Positions 14,701 through 26,700 of a stretch of 64,000 nt of DNA are shown piece by piece. The stretch is taken from the NCBI GenBank assembly GCA_008921705.1, contig VFFE01007500.1, forward strand, positions 3,838,618 through 3,902,617, read 5' to 3'. The position numbers and the translations under genes were made by a program. The notes below the pieces were generated by a model that ran no database searches, had not been told where the DNA came from, and saw only the letters and a list, made by a program, of their open reading frames with translations. The stretch is from Burhinus oedicnemus (taxonomy: Eukaryota; Chordata; Aves; Charadriiformes; Burhinidae). Position 1 is the stretch's first letter. Every line of letters begins with the position of its first letter.

Positions 14701-17700
14701 CTTGGGGAAAAAAAGCATGCTATGTGGCTGCATGTAAACTGGTACCATAGGTACCTAGCAGGATCCTTACCATGATGGACTACAACATGGCTTCAGATAA
14801 AGTAAATTCTGCCTTGCAGTGGAGGGCATAGTGCAGGCTTGTATACTGCCCAGTTCCTACCTAGGGCGCCCTGCCCCGGCCTAATTACACCCCGAATACA
14901 CTACGCTGTTTTGCCAATGTCAGAGGAAATGCGATTTGCTGGGAAATCCTTTTCACAACTAACTCTCAGTCTGCTACTCACAATTATGCTATCGGCAATA
15001 GCCGCAGTTGAGCCAAGACAAGCGAGCAAATGGTACCCGCGGAAATACTAAGCAACACAGTGCTGCAAATTCAGCCAGGTCACAGTAAAAAGTTCTGCTC
15101 TGTGCTGCATGGTTCTATGTGCATCCAGTGCATGAGCAGCTTTCTTCTCCTTTACTGTTTAAACTATGAAAAAGTACTCTGAGATGGGGACTCGAAAGAA
15201 AAGGGCAACATTAATGTGGAGAATCAAATAGCAAAAAATCAAGCCGCTGTCTACGAGTGAGCTGGACTCCAGCAAAGTCCCAAGAGCATAGTCCATAGTC
15301 CAACTGCTAACAGCAAGCCTGAAATGGGCTGAGATGTATTTTGTTAAATTACCTGCATGTAGTTCTCTTCACAGAAGCAGAGAAACTGGAAGTAAAAGGA
15401 CCTATTTCAGGAATGCTTGCTGAAGCACTGTCCTTTCACTATACTGCCTACCTCAGTCTTGGGATCAGTTTAGGACTAAGGATTTCCAGGAAGCGGCCCT
15501 TGCCTGTAATTCTCCTTGGAAGCCCATTCTTGAGAGTAACCAATCTTGCCATAAGGAAGCTTGCTGTTCTCCTTGATATTCCCACCCAGTGCTCCCTAAT
15601 TTTAAATTTCAATCCATTAGCTTTTGTAGCATATACAAAATACAACAGTATTTAGTGGCTTCACAGCTATTTAGTACACTTTGTGCTACCCTAAACCATC
15701 CCTGGTGTGGGTTTTCTGGGGCACACGCAGGCATTTCACCCCTTAGAGCGCCTCAAGGAGGAGCGTGACGGGCAATCTGGGTCACAAAAAAGCCACAGCT
15801 GTACCTGGTTGTGAAGTCTTTACTCTCCTTGCTGTTTACACCCCTCTGGTAGTTGCAGACAGCTATATCATGTTCTCCCACACTTCCCAGTTGTCACTTA
15901 ACGGAGCGATGCATATTTAGTTCAATTAATTTTGCTCCATAAATCAGTCCCTCCAGCTCCTTAATCATTTACTGACTGCTTAACAAATGCATTTGGATGG
16001 AGAGACACTAATGCTAGCAGCAGCAAGACTTTTTAAAGGAAATAAAAGCTTTGTGTAGACAAGACACAAGCCTGCCAATCTCATACCCTTCACTTGGATG
16101 TTTTTTTCCAACAGAAAATCTACGCTAAAATATTTATCAGTCTGTAAAAAGATCATCATTGAATTTTTCTTGCAATTAGGGAAACACAAACAGTTAAAAT
16201 AGAATAAAATATGTGCTTCATCTGAAATGTATTCTTCTTGCTGTCAAAAAAAGTAACAACAGGATAATTATTTTATTTGAACTAAAAATTGAAAATGAAG
16301 GTCTAGCTTTTTATAAAATGGAAAAAAGATTTTAAAACTCAAATGGGAAGTGAAATAAAGTATTTTCAGGGCTGAAAAATTGTTACAGGAAAGTTCATCT
16401 ACATGGACATTAAAATATGCACAATTCCAAAGAAGCAATAAAATGTAACCTAGATTTTATGTTTAATGTTTCCTGTTTGTAATTTGTCAGGGAAAAGGAA
16501 AGGGCTTTAGAGGACATAAAAGCATGGTCAAGGAGCACCACAGGAGAGGTTTTTGAATTCTGTACAAAGGGGTATTGGTGAGCTGAAATTGGACAATAGT
16601 ACTCAACTAGAAAGGACCTCACCACTGCCTTCAGACCATCTGCTCTCTGTTACAGACAACCCATGTTCTTTAATACCTTTCAAAAAATGTATCGCACCCC
16701 ATTTAAAAAGGAAGCTAGCTTTTCTGCCATCCCTCCTCCCTCCATTTTCTCTTGGCCCGTTGACCAAGGACATCTTCCCAAAGTTGGTTCCAAACCTCTG
16801 ATTTACAGTCTAAATTTATTTAGGTTATTTACAGCCTAGCATAATTTATGTCCCATTGGTTTTGGGTCAGCACTGTCCTTTAGCTTAAATGTCTCTTCTT
16901 CATCACTGTTTATCTTCCTAAGTACTTTTAAAGAACAACAGAGGCCTTTGTTTTGCTAGGCAAAACACATGGGGCTCCTCTAGCCTCTTCTTGTAATACA
17001 GTTCTCCTTCCCCCCAGCCATCACAGTGGTACTTCCTCTGTACCTGTTCCAGTTTCAAACTTATGAAACAGCAATCGTAGAGGACTCGCCTCCAGTTTTG
17101 TAGGATGGAAACAGGGATTCTCCTTTTGCTTCTCCTGCACAGCATCCTAGAGTATAATCTCATAATGACTAATGTCATTTGGCTTGCTAACAAATTTTTT
17201 TAAAGGGTTTGCCAAGAGAAATAGTCTAACAAAATGCAGGTTCCTCTCTGCCGCTGTTTACTCATCTGGGAAATTCCAGTTATTGCATCATTGGTGGTAA
17301 CAGCACATCCATACACATACTGCATCCCTGGGATACACACACAGTATCAGAGGGAAGATGCAATTTGTGAAAACATAAGGGAGAAAGCTAATGGATACTA
17401 CAGAGACAAGAGTATAATACAACTAGATTCAACCGTGTAACAAAAGAAAACTGATGCTCGAGGGTGAAGATAGAAGAATCAAGACTTAATTAAGAAGCAA
17501 AGACAGTTCTTTGCAGGGGTCCTGAAAGACTGGTCAGCCCTGGGAGAAAGACCCTGCTCCAATACGATTTAAGATATACAATCCAGCTTTTTAGTTGTGA
17601 GGACAGGTTATATTTTACTGTATGAAAAGACAGTAGATGGTTTAAAATGCAGACTTTGAGACTGGCCTCCACACTTCTCAGTCTTGCAAAGATTATAAAG

Positions 17701-20700
17701 TATAAGAATTGAAAGTCCTTTGATAATGAATTCATTTGAAATAAATTAAACTGTTAGAGGTCTTAGTTCCTCTGTTTTCACAAAGATCTGGGGACCTTTT
17801 AAACATTTTTCATTTGTAGCTATTTTACCAGTGAGATGGAAGCTGTTTTGATCATTCCTTTTTTGGACTACATTTTCAAGCAAAAGCTCAGTCCTATGCA
17901 ATAATAGAGAAAAAGCAAAAGTGACATATGCATAATGTGTTAATTCTCATTATTGTGATAATCTGCTTCAGAAATCCATATGAACAAAATGTATTAATAT
18001 ACATATATTATTTTGTAAGTGTTTCTTATCCATGCCAGGTAGCCAAATTACTGGGCAATAAAAACCTGACGCACATTGGTATCTTTGGGTTCCAAATCTC
18101 TTGGAGCCACAGAGGGGTCTGCTGAAGAAGACAAGCAAACTTCTATGCTTCTCGCTGAACTGGAGGCAGATAACTGCCTGGAGACAAAGCAGCAACTGAA
18201 GCTTGAAAAGCTTATGAAGTTTTTCCCTAGTGGTCAAGCGGAGTTGAAGTACCAGGGTTATAAGAAATTAGCTTCTGCAATATATCCTTTTGTTGACCTG
18301 GAAGATAATGCACATTCTTACAGTGCTCTTAAGAAGATAGATGTAATGATCTCGAGGCAAGACTTACATCCACCTGCCAGCAACAAACTAGTAAGCACTG
18401 AGCAGAATGTATGTTGCTTAAACTTGCTCTGAAATGGGTCTTTTAAAAGTGCATTATTATGTGGATCTTTGATATCTTGGGAAATCTGTGTATGATCTTT
18501 CTTCCTGCTGAGATTCATTTCTAAATCCAGGGCTACGACACACAAAAAAAAAAATCATGTTTGTTCTTTCAACTCTATACTACATTTATTTTCCATCAAA
18601 AGTCTTTGGTTCCTGCTGTAAATCTGTCCAATACTCTATCTCTGTGATATAGGCAAAATCTTTCCAGAGGTTTTTTTTTAAACCCTGCTGTGAAACATGA
18701 AGGCCCTGACATTAAAGCTGTCAGACTCTCAAGTCAAAAAAAAAAGGAGGGGGGAGGGGGGCAAAAAAAAAAGGCAGAAGAGTGCTCACAGATGCCTAAC
18801 CAAAATCCAAATCTAGTCCACATACACAGCCAGCAAAAGAGGCAAAAAAAAGGCTGCCCTGTTTGTATTATGGAAGAAATCTCTGCCTTCTCAAAGAGAA
18901 GCACCATTTTGTGTGGTGGAACACCCAATAGAGAAAGGCACCAGGCACGCACTATAATCACAAAAGGGCCTCAATTTTAAAAGCCTTTAGTACCCCCAGC
19001 TGGGGCAGTCTTTCCAAAGCTTTCAGCAGAGCAGAGCAGAGCAAAGCAGGCCTACTCAATTAGCCCCAGAAAGCCACATTTGGCACCATGCCTAAAAATA
19101 GTGAGTATCACCGGTGGTTAAAATCTCCGTTAGCCAGCCAAACTTGTGCGCAGGGTTGTTTGTTAAAAACTCCACTTCTCTGGCTAACTTGCTCTGTAGG
19201 GAAATCCCCCTCACCAGTTCCCTTATACTCCCCTCCTGCGCTGTCAAAATAAAACACCAAATAAAAATGTGTGGTAATTTGCTAACACAACACAATACAA
19301 TTTTATCATGCTCGATACTGATGAACCCTTAAACAGTTGTTATGATACGGACAAGGAAATCAGCAATGTGCATGCTAACGTGTGCTTTCAGGGGTCAGCT
19401 CTGAGGCTGCCAGCCTACGGCTCCCAGAGGTGATGCTCAGCCTCCCTGCCCTGGTGCAGGGAATGCCCAGAGCAGGACACAAGGTGATGCCCTTCGCCGG
19501 CAGTTCAGCTCCACTCTGCCACATCTCAGAGTGCCCAAGGCATGGCTGGGATCCCATGGGTGGGATGCCAGAGTAGCGAGAAGGTTGGACCCATAGGACA
19601 GCACAAGAGCATACTTATAAAAAAACCCAACTGTAAACCATCTCCATAAAACAGAAGAAGGAATGAAAGAAAAGACTACAGCAGAGGTAGAAATTAAATT
19701 CACCAAATAGGGAACAAAGTCACATATCAAGAAAACTCCAGCCATCAGCCATGCCTTGCATTCAGGCTTTCCCCTTGGCTCCCCCAGGGACAAGAGGCAC
19801 ACAGATGACTACCTACCAAAGACCACCTGCCCTTTCACATGCTGGTGCACTCGGCCAAGAAGCTGGATCTGCCAGCCTATTAAGGAGACCCATGCTTTCC
19901 CTGTCAGGCTACTTTGGGGACAAGTTCAGCTTGGCTGTCTTGGCACTATGCTCGGGTGTCTCCAAATACCCTCATCTCGGTGAGATAACACAGCAACCTC
20001 CCTGAGCTAGAATTTGATTCCAGGTGTAGCTCTACAGAAATGAAGACACTGAGCTGTCTAGAAGCACAAATAGGGCATGCTCGGTCTCAAAAATACTCTC
20101 ACCTGCCCTACTTCTTCCCCCTTTCCCGAGACTCCCAAAGGAAGTAATTTATCGATGACTCTTTCCAGAACTGCCAGAGAAGAGTAGAGACGTAAGTGTT
20201 AAAACACACAAACAAGGATTTGTAGGGCTAGAGCTTTATTTGAGACTGTAGTAGCTGTAGCATAAAGGAAATAAGTCTTCAACTTCCAAAGTTCTCTTGC
20301 CAGATGGATCCATAATTAAATCATTTGCACAACAAATAAAACAATTGAAGGTTGCTGAGTTTTTGGGTAACTGCTTATTCTCATTCACACAATAAGTTAA
20401 TGAGATGTTTTGGCTAAAATGTTAAATGATACTCCTGTAAAGCTATTCCAAAATCTAAATTTAGTCAATTGTTTCAATGCCACAGATGCTGCAGATGGTT
20501 AAGCGACCCTCTCATCTCGTTTTATCATTATTTATTAAAACTTTTTAAAAATTGCATCAACAATAGAATTTAGCCAGTTTCTATATATCTCTGCCTCTAT
20601 TCAGTTTTCATTCACACTGAGCAGAACCTTATTCTAGAAGTAATCAGAATGACTGACTTTTAGACACTACATTGAATAATCCTATTTTCTGTCATGGCAC

Positions 20701-23700
20701 AAGACTTTAAAATTGTATTCACAGAAATTTAATTTAAGAATGAATTTTTGCCAGTCTTAGCTATGTACTGGTGAGGAATCTTTTTTATTTTAGGATAAGA
20801 AGTTTTAAATCTTTCACTTTAACATGGTATTTGAATTTATTTGAAAGCATGTAACTTATTAGCTGCCCCTGAGGACCAAATTTGGTCTCAGTGCAGGTGC
20901 AAGGCAATATTCCCCTCACAAGGCTGACTGTGTAACAGCAGTACATGAGTGGACCTGACAGTGAGGACGAAGCGGAGAAGCTATGGAGTGGCACAACTGT
21001 AGTTTCCATCCCCAACTCCCTGATGGGACAAAACCTGAACAAGCCCAGGACCATGACAGACAATAACGAATGCATCTCCTAGGAACCAAGAGGTAAAATG
21101 ATGTCTGTTCGCCAATGCACAATTGCTGTGCATCGCTGCTTACAACAGCTTGTGCAAATGTAGCCCAGCACAACTAGAAATGCCCAGGTTTTCTCATACT
21201 TTATGTTGGTTTTGTTATCGTAACTTGCTTGAGGTAAAGTTCAACCATCACTCACTTAGCAAACATCTCTCTGACCTACAGGTTTCACTTGACAACCCTA
21301 TTTGACAGGACAGATTTGAATGCATTATAAAAGAAGGAAGAATTTAGCCTCAGAAAGTAGAATTTCTGAAATCACCACCATCACAATTTCAGGATGGTAG
21401 AGTCAAGTTAAAAACTGTTCAACCTCAAGTAAGTCTGATCTTGAAACACAGAGAACAATAATGAAAGTAAAACCTGGCACCTACCCACTTCAGCCAAAGT
21501 CTTGATACACGACTCCACTGAGGCTTTCTGCGTTGGGTTTGGCCAGGTACAGTTGTAAATTCTAAAGGCAGACTGCAGCAGCTGAATAAAAACAGGCTGA
21601 TGTGTCTGAAAACAAAAATATCAACATGGAATTTTACCCTTTAGCATCTCCTCACAGCTGCCTTAGGGTCTGACACAACGTAAACCACATGCAAGGGGTT
21701 TTCAGCTTGTAGACTCAAGTTACAACTCCATTAAATTCTCTTTGCTCTTCAAGACTGGAGGAAACAGAAATCAATGCTGCACGCCTAAAGAGGCCAAATC
21801 ATGCAGTTTTTCCTCAGATTGCCACTGAGACCAAGCAAACACAGTACAGAGCAGAAGGGCAGAGAAGTATTCTGGGTTCTCAGGTATGTGTCCCTTTTGT
21901 CACAGGACAAAGCGTTTTCCTCACACAAATACAAAGATAGACCTTGATTCTGCAAAGGTACCCCCTCCAATGATCACAAGAGCCAGGAGTCAATCTGACC
22001 ATACTGAGCTGTCTGATGGTTCAGAGCTGTAAGGAGGAAAAATTAAGAGTAAGTGTTTTAAAGAGGAATTAAACTGCTAACCAGTGGCATGAAAGCAGAC
22101 AGAGAAATTAAAGGAGGATATAAAGATACAGCATTGCTATCTGGCTAGCAGAAGGTATCTCATTAATGGTCTGAATTACATATTTGTCTGTCTCTCTTTT
22201 CTTTACCTGGAGGCTGGTGCTGTTATCTGAAAATGGGGAATTGAAGAAGCCACTCACAATGTTCATTACGGGCTCAGTGACATATTTCTCCAGAGATGTG
22301 TCTGCATGTTTACGATCTGTGGTTGTGTTACAAACCTACAGGGAAGGAGGAGGAAACAATGAGATTTAGTTCTTTTAAATAAGCAAGCTTTATTATTTTG
22401 TATTTATCACAACACATGTAGTATTTGTTCTTAATACAAAAATGAACGATTTTTATACAAAATCTATCAGACATAACTATCTTAGAGTTCGAGCTGTATT
22501 TGTGATAGCTTATCTTTCTTCTTGGAGGTCGACATTGTCTTTTGAATCCCCTTCTCTTCTGAACCAGCTCTTCCTGGTTGGCTGTCTATTCTTTCCCACA
22601 CCATGAAAAAAGATGCCCCTAAATCAGCACATTGCATGCCACTTACACATTTAGACAGATTCAAGAAGAAAATGGGCCTTTCCTCCCACTGTGGGGTTAG
22701 GCTGGAGGAGGCTTTAGAGCCAGATGAGAAATAAACCCATTAGTTTAGAAAGATGTCATGTAATGTTTAACTTCTCTCTACAATCAATCACCATAAATGG
22801 GTGGCGAAGGTGAAGCTCATTTGCAGGAAAAATGTTAAAAAAAGAGGGAAGGAAAGGAAATAGCGTAGTCAATACCAGCAGCCGTTAGGATTGTAAACTG
22901 TAAGGCATTACTTTGGAAAGCCACATGGGGAAAATACAGAAGACAAGCTAAAAACAATGAAAGAAGAGAATGGATGGTACTGGGACAACTCTGGAGCACA
23001 GAAGGATGATTAAATGGTGGGAGGATTTGTACAAAGGATTCCTGAAGACACCCTTTGGTACAACACTAAAAGTTTGTTGCTGCATAAACGTGTCATGCTT
23101 AAAGAAAGGAAAAAATTACTGGAGTGGGTTGCATCCTTCAGTATTTCTTTTATATCTTTATTTCTTTTCAACATTTGTGGACATATATACAGAATCATTT
23201 TGACTTTGTGTATGTCAGTGGAAACAGTACTAAAAGCAGGCCGTCTCCATGTGCCTAAAAACGAGCCATCGGGGAAAAAGACCGGCCTGGCTGAACAGAG
23301 AGCTATGGTTGCAACTCAGGGAAAAAAGGAAAGGAAATATTGGAAGAAGGGGCAGGCCACTCATGAGGACTACAAAGATGCTATGAGGCTATGTAGGGAG
23401 AAAATCAGAAGGGCCAAAGCCCAACTAGGACTTAATCTGGCTTCTGATGTTAAAGACAATAAAAAAAGTTTCTATAAATACATTAGCAACAAAAGGAGGA
23501 CTAAGGAGAATCTCCATCCTTTAGTAGATGGGGATGGAAACATAGTGACATGGGTGTACTCTTTGCTGGGTCGAAAACTGGCGGGAAGGCTGGGCCCAAA
23601 GAGTGGCGATAAATGGAGTTAAATCCAGTTGGTGCTGGTCACAAGTGGTATTCCCCAGGGCTCACTATTGGGGCCAGTTCTGATTAATATCTTTACCAAC

Positions 23701-26700
23701 GACCTGGATAAGGGGATCCAAATGCACCCTCAGTAAGTTTGCAGATGACAGCAAGTTAGGTGGGAGTGTGCACCTGCTTGAGGGTAGGATGGCCCTACAG
23801 AGGGATCTGGACAGGCTGGATCGATGGGCTGAGGACAATGATACAAAGTTCAACAAGGCCAAGTGCCGGGTCCTGCCTTTGGGTCACAACAGCCCCATGT
23901 AGCGCTACAGACTTGGGGAAGAGTGGCTGGAAAGCTGCCCAGCGGAAAAGGACCTGGGGGTGTTGGTCGACAGCAGGCTGAATATGAGCCAGCAGTGTGC
24001 CCAGGTAGCCAAGAAGGCCAACAGCATGCTGGCTTGTATCAGGAATAGTGTGGCGAGCAGGACTAGGGAAGTGATCATCCCCCTGTACTCGGCACTGCTA
24101 GGACCCCACCTCGAATACTGTGTTCAGTTTTGGGCCCCTCACTACAGAAAGACATTGAGGTGCTGGAGCGTGTCCAGAGAAGGGCAACGAACCTGGTGAG
24201 GGGTCTAGAGAACAAGTCTTACGAGGAGCGGCCGAGGGAACTGGGGTTGTTTAGCCTGGAGAAAAGGAGGCTGAGGGGAGACCTTATCGCTCCCTACAAC
24301 TACCTGAAAGGAGGTTGTAGAGAGGTGGGAGTCGATCTCTTCTCCCAAGTAACAACCAATAGGACAAGAGGCAATGGTCTCAAGTTGTGCCAGGGGAGGT
24401 TTAGATTGGATATTAGGAAATATTTCTTCACAGAAAGGGTTATCAAACACTGGAACAGGCTGCCCAGGGAAGTGGTGGAATCACCTTCCCTGGAGGTATT
24501 TAAAAGAGGTGTAGATGTGGTGCTGAGGGACATGGTTTAGCGGTGGTTTTGGCAGTGTTAGGTTTACGGTTGGACTCGATGATCTTAGAGGTCTCTTCCA
24601 ACCTAGGTGATTCTATGATTCTATGAAAAGGAGTCTCCAGAGAGCCAAACATGGTGAGAAAGGCAAGACACTCATACTAGGTCTTCAACAGCCTTTAAGT
24701 AAGTAGTTCTAGTGATGTGTAACAAAAAAAAGAAAGGCAAAGCTGTTCTGTTTCACCTATGCAAGCCACAGATTACTGTAATGTTCTAGGGAATCTATGC
24801 GAGAGCAGAGTTTATTTTGTTTATAGACTTTTGGGGTAGCCTTCACATTACTATCTGAGCATTTAACACACAATCATGAACCTGTGTGGTACAAACTCAC
24901 CATTACATCACTTTATGGATGGGGAACTGAAGTCCAGAGAAGCTGAGTGAATCGCTTAAGGTCACAGAGAAAAGTTGGTGACAGAAGCAGAAAGACAATC
25001 CACAGCACCTGAATCTCACACAGGGCAAACATGCTGTCTAATTACACACTGCCATTGTCACACTTAGACACTACAAGACAGCAATTTCACCAGAAGTGTT
25101 TTAAGGAAGGTTACTGATGTGACATTCAGAAGCATCCATGTTCAGGGGAAGATACAGCTCACCAGAGCACAAAAGCATTTTGAGTATAACACACAAGCAT
25201 TGTCATATGGTAGGCAGAGGAATAACCAAAGAAACTTGAGACCTACAGAAATGAGGCATCTTGAGGAGCTCTGCTTGTCTGCTTTTCTAAAATGTGTCAG
25301 ATAAACAAGTCATGCCCCCACATAGTGCATTTTTATCACTACTAAGGAAAGATTTTGGTCAGAAAAGCAACAGTGGCTAAACTGAAATAACAAACTCCTC
25401 AGCCCTTCAGTTTTGAGAAAAGTATGACACCACCACCACCCCCAGTCCTCATGGAGGTAACAGATTCAGTTAATAATCAAAACTTAAAAAAAAATAAAAA
25501 ATCACAGAACTAAAAACCTCTTGACGTTCTTCTGCTTTTAATTAATCTGCATGCCAAATCTGGCTGGAACCAGTAGCTCTGAGGCTCAGCACTTGCAATC
25601 CCAATGGGAAGACAGGGAGCTGTGCAGTGCTAGCACGGTGAATTCAGAAATTGCCAAAACTAAATTCCAAAACGCCTTTAAGCTTTTCCCTTTGCTTGCC
25701 TAAAAAGCAGAGCCATATGTGGGGATGCCACTCTGCTCCAACACTGGTCTGAAAAATTCCCAGCACAGAAGGAATTCAGAAATCCTCTCATTTCTTTTTA
25801 TCCTTCTGCCCTTTGGGGACTGAAAGATGTTTCCCCGTGGAAGAAAAAACCTGAAATGCATGAAACGGAGATGAGGATTGAGAAAGCAGTGTTTAAAAAC
25901 CTCTTAAGAGGCTTTGGGACCAAAACTCACATGAATAATACTTCAAAAATTCTGCAGAGAAAGCCGGGATGACTTTACAGCTGTCAGATCCTGGCTCGCT
26001 CTTTAATCCTGCTCAGACTACAGCTGCTGACTTACAGGCTGGGCCACACGCAGGAAAAGGAAGCCTCTCCTTCAGCAGCACCCACTTTGCTTAGTGCAAT
26101 GCTTTAAGTCATACACGGGAGAAAGTAGGTTGGCAGAGACTGTAGAAACAGGATGTCTTTGAAAGCGCGACTGCTTTTGGCAAACTGAATTTATACATGA
26201 AGCCGCCTTATGCCTGCTTTGCAATGTATCACGTTGTTGAAAGAGAATGACAGTTGGGGACTAAATATTTCCTTCCTGGATCCAGAAACAGATTAAAAAA
26301 AATGGTTACTTTTTTTTTCTTTTTTTACAAAAAAGGAAAGAATCCAACCTGAAGATAACACTCTCCATCTTCCACCTTAGTGCTCTCTAATAACAGACTC
26401 AGACTCAAAGCTCACAAACTCACCCAGTGACAGGCATTTGTAGCAGCTAAAAGAAAAGCATTTCCCCTTCCCCCACGCAATAGCATCTCTTAGCTCACTG
26501 GAACACAGAGGATCAAAGGGCTCTTTTTCTAAATGCTTTGAAAGCTATTGTAACATCTTTCATGAGGCTGACAGCATTCTAACTGTCCTGATAGCTACAT
26601 AACGCTGATGTATTTATAACACACGGGCTCTGCCTGGGCCCCAGAAAACCAAACCTGAACAAATACACTCAATAACCTGGAAGACATGGCTATCCACAGG

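Larger units (their letters stand above)
11821..21484 (-). other. ITPR2: ITPR2 intron 13-14 (9.7 kb, longest internal intron)
   Basis: This holds a 21-bp partial duplication (11911-11944), a three-copy tandem repeat (12414-12507), an AT-rich block with homeodomain-like words (13740-14480), an old CR1/L3-like remnant (16855-17065), an unidentified plus-strand ORF (18070-18432) and a G-rich homopurine tract (18746-18761). No further exon is recognisable. Confidence 0.8.

Noticed and set aside
18070..18560. Processed pseudogene with poly-A tail
   Set aside because: A 12-A run lies about 110 bp after the ORF, but there is no AATAAA and no flanking direct repeat, and bird CR1 machinery rarely makes poly-A retrocopies. 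I kept the ORF only as unidentified.
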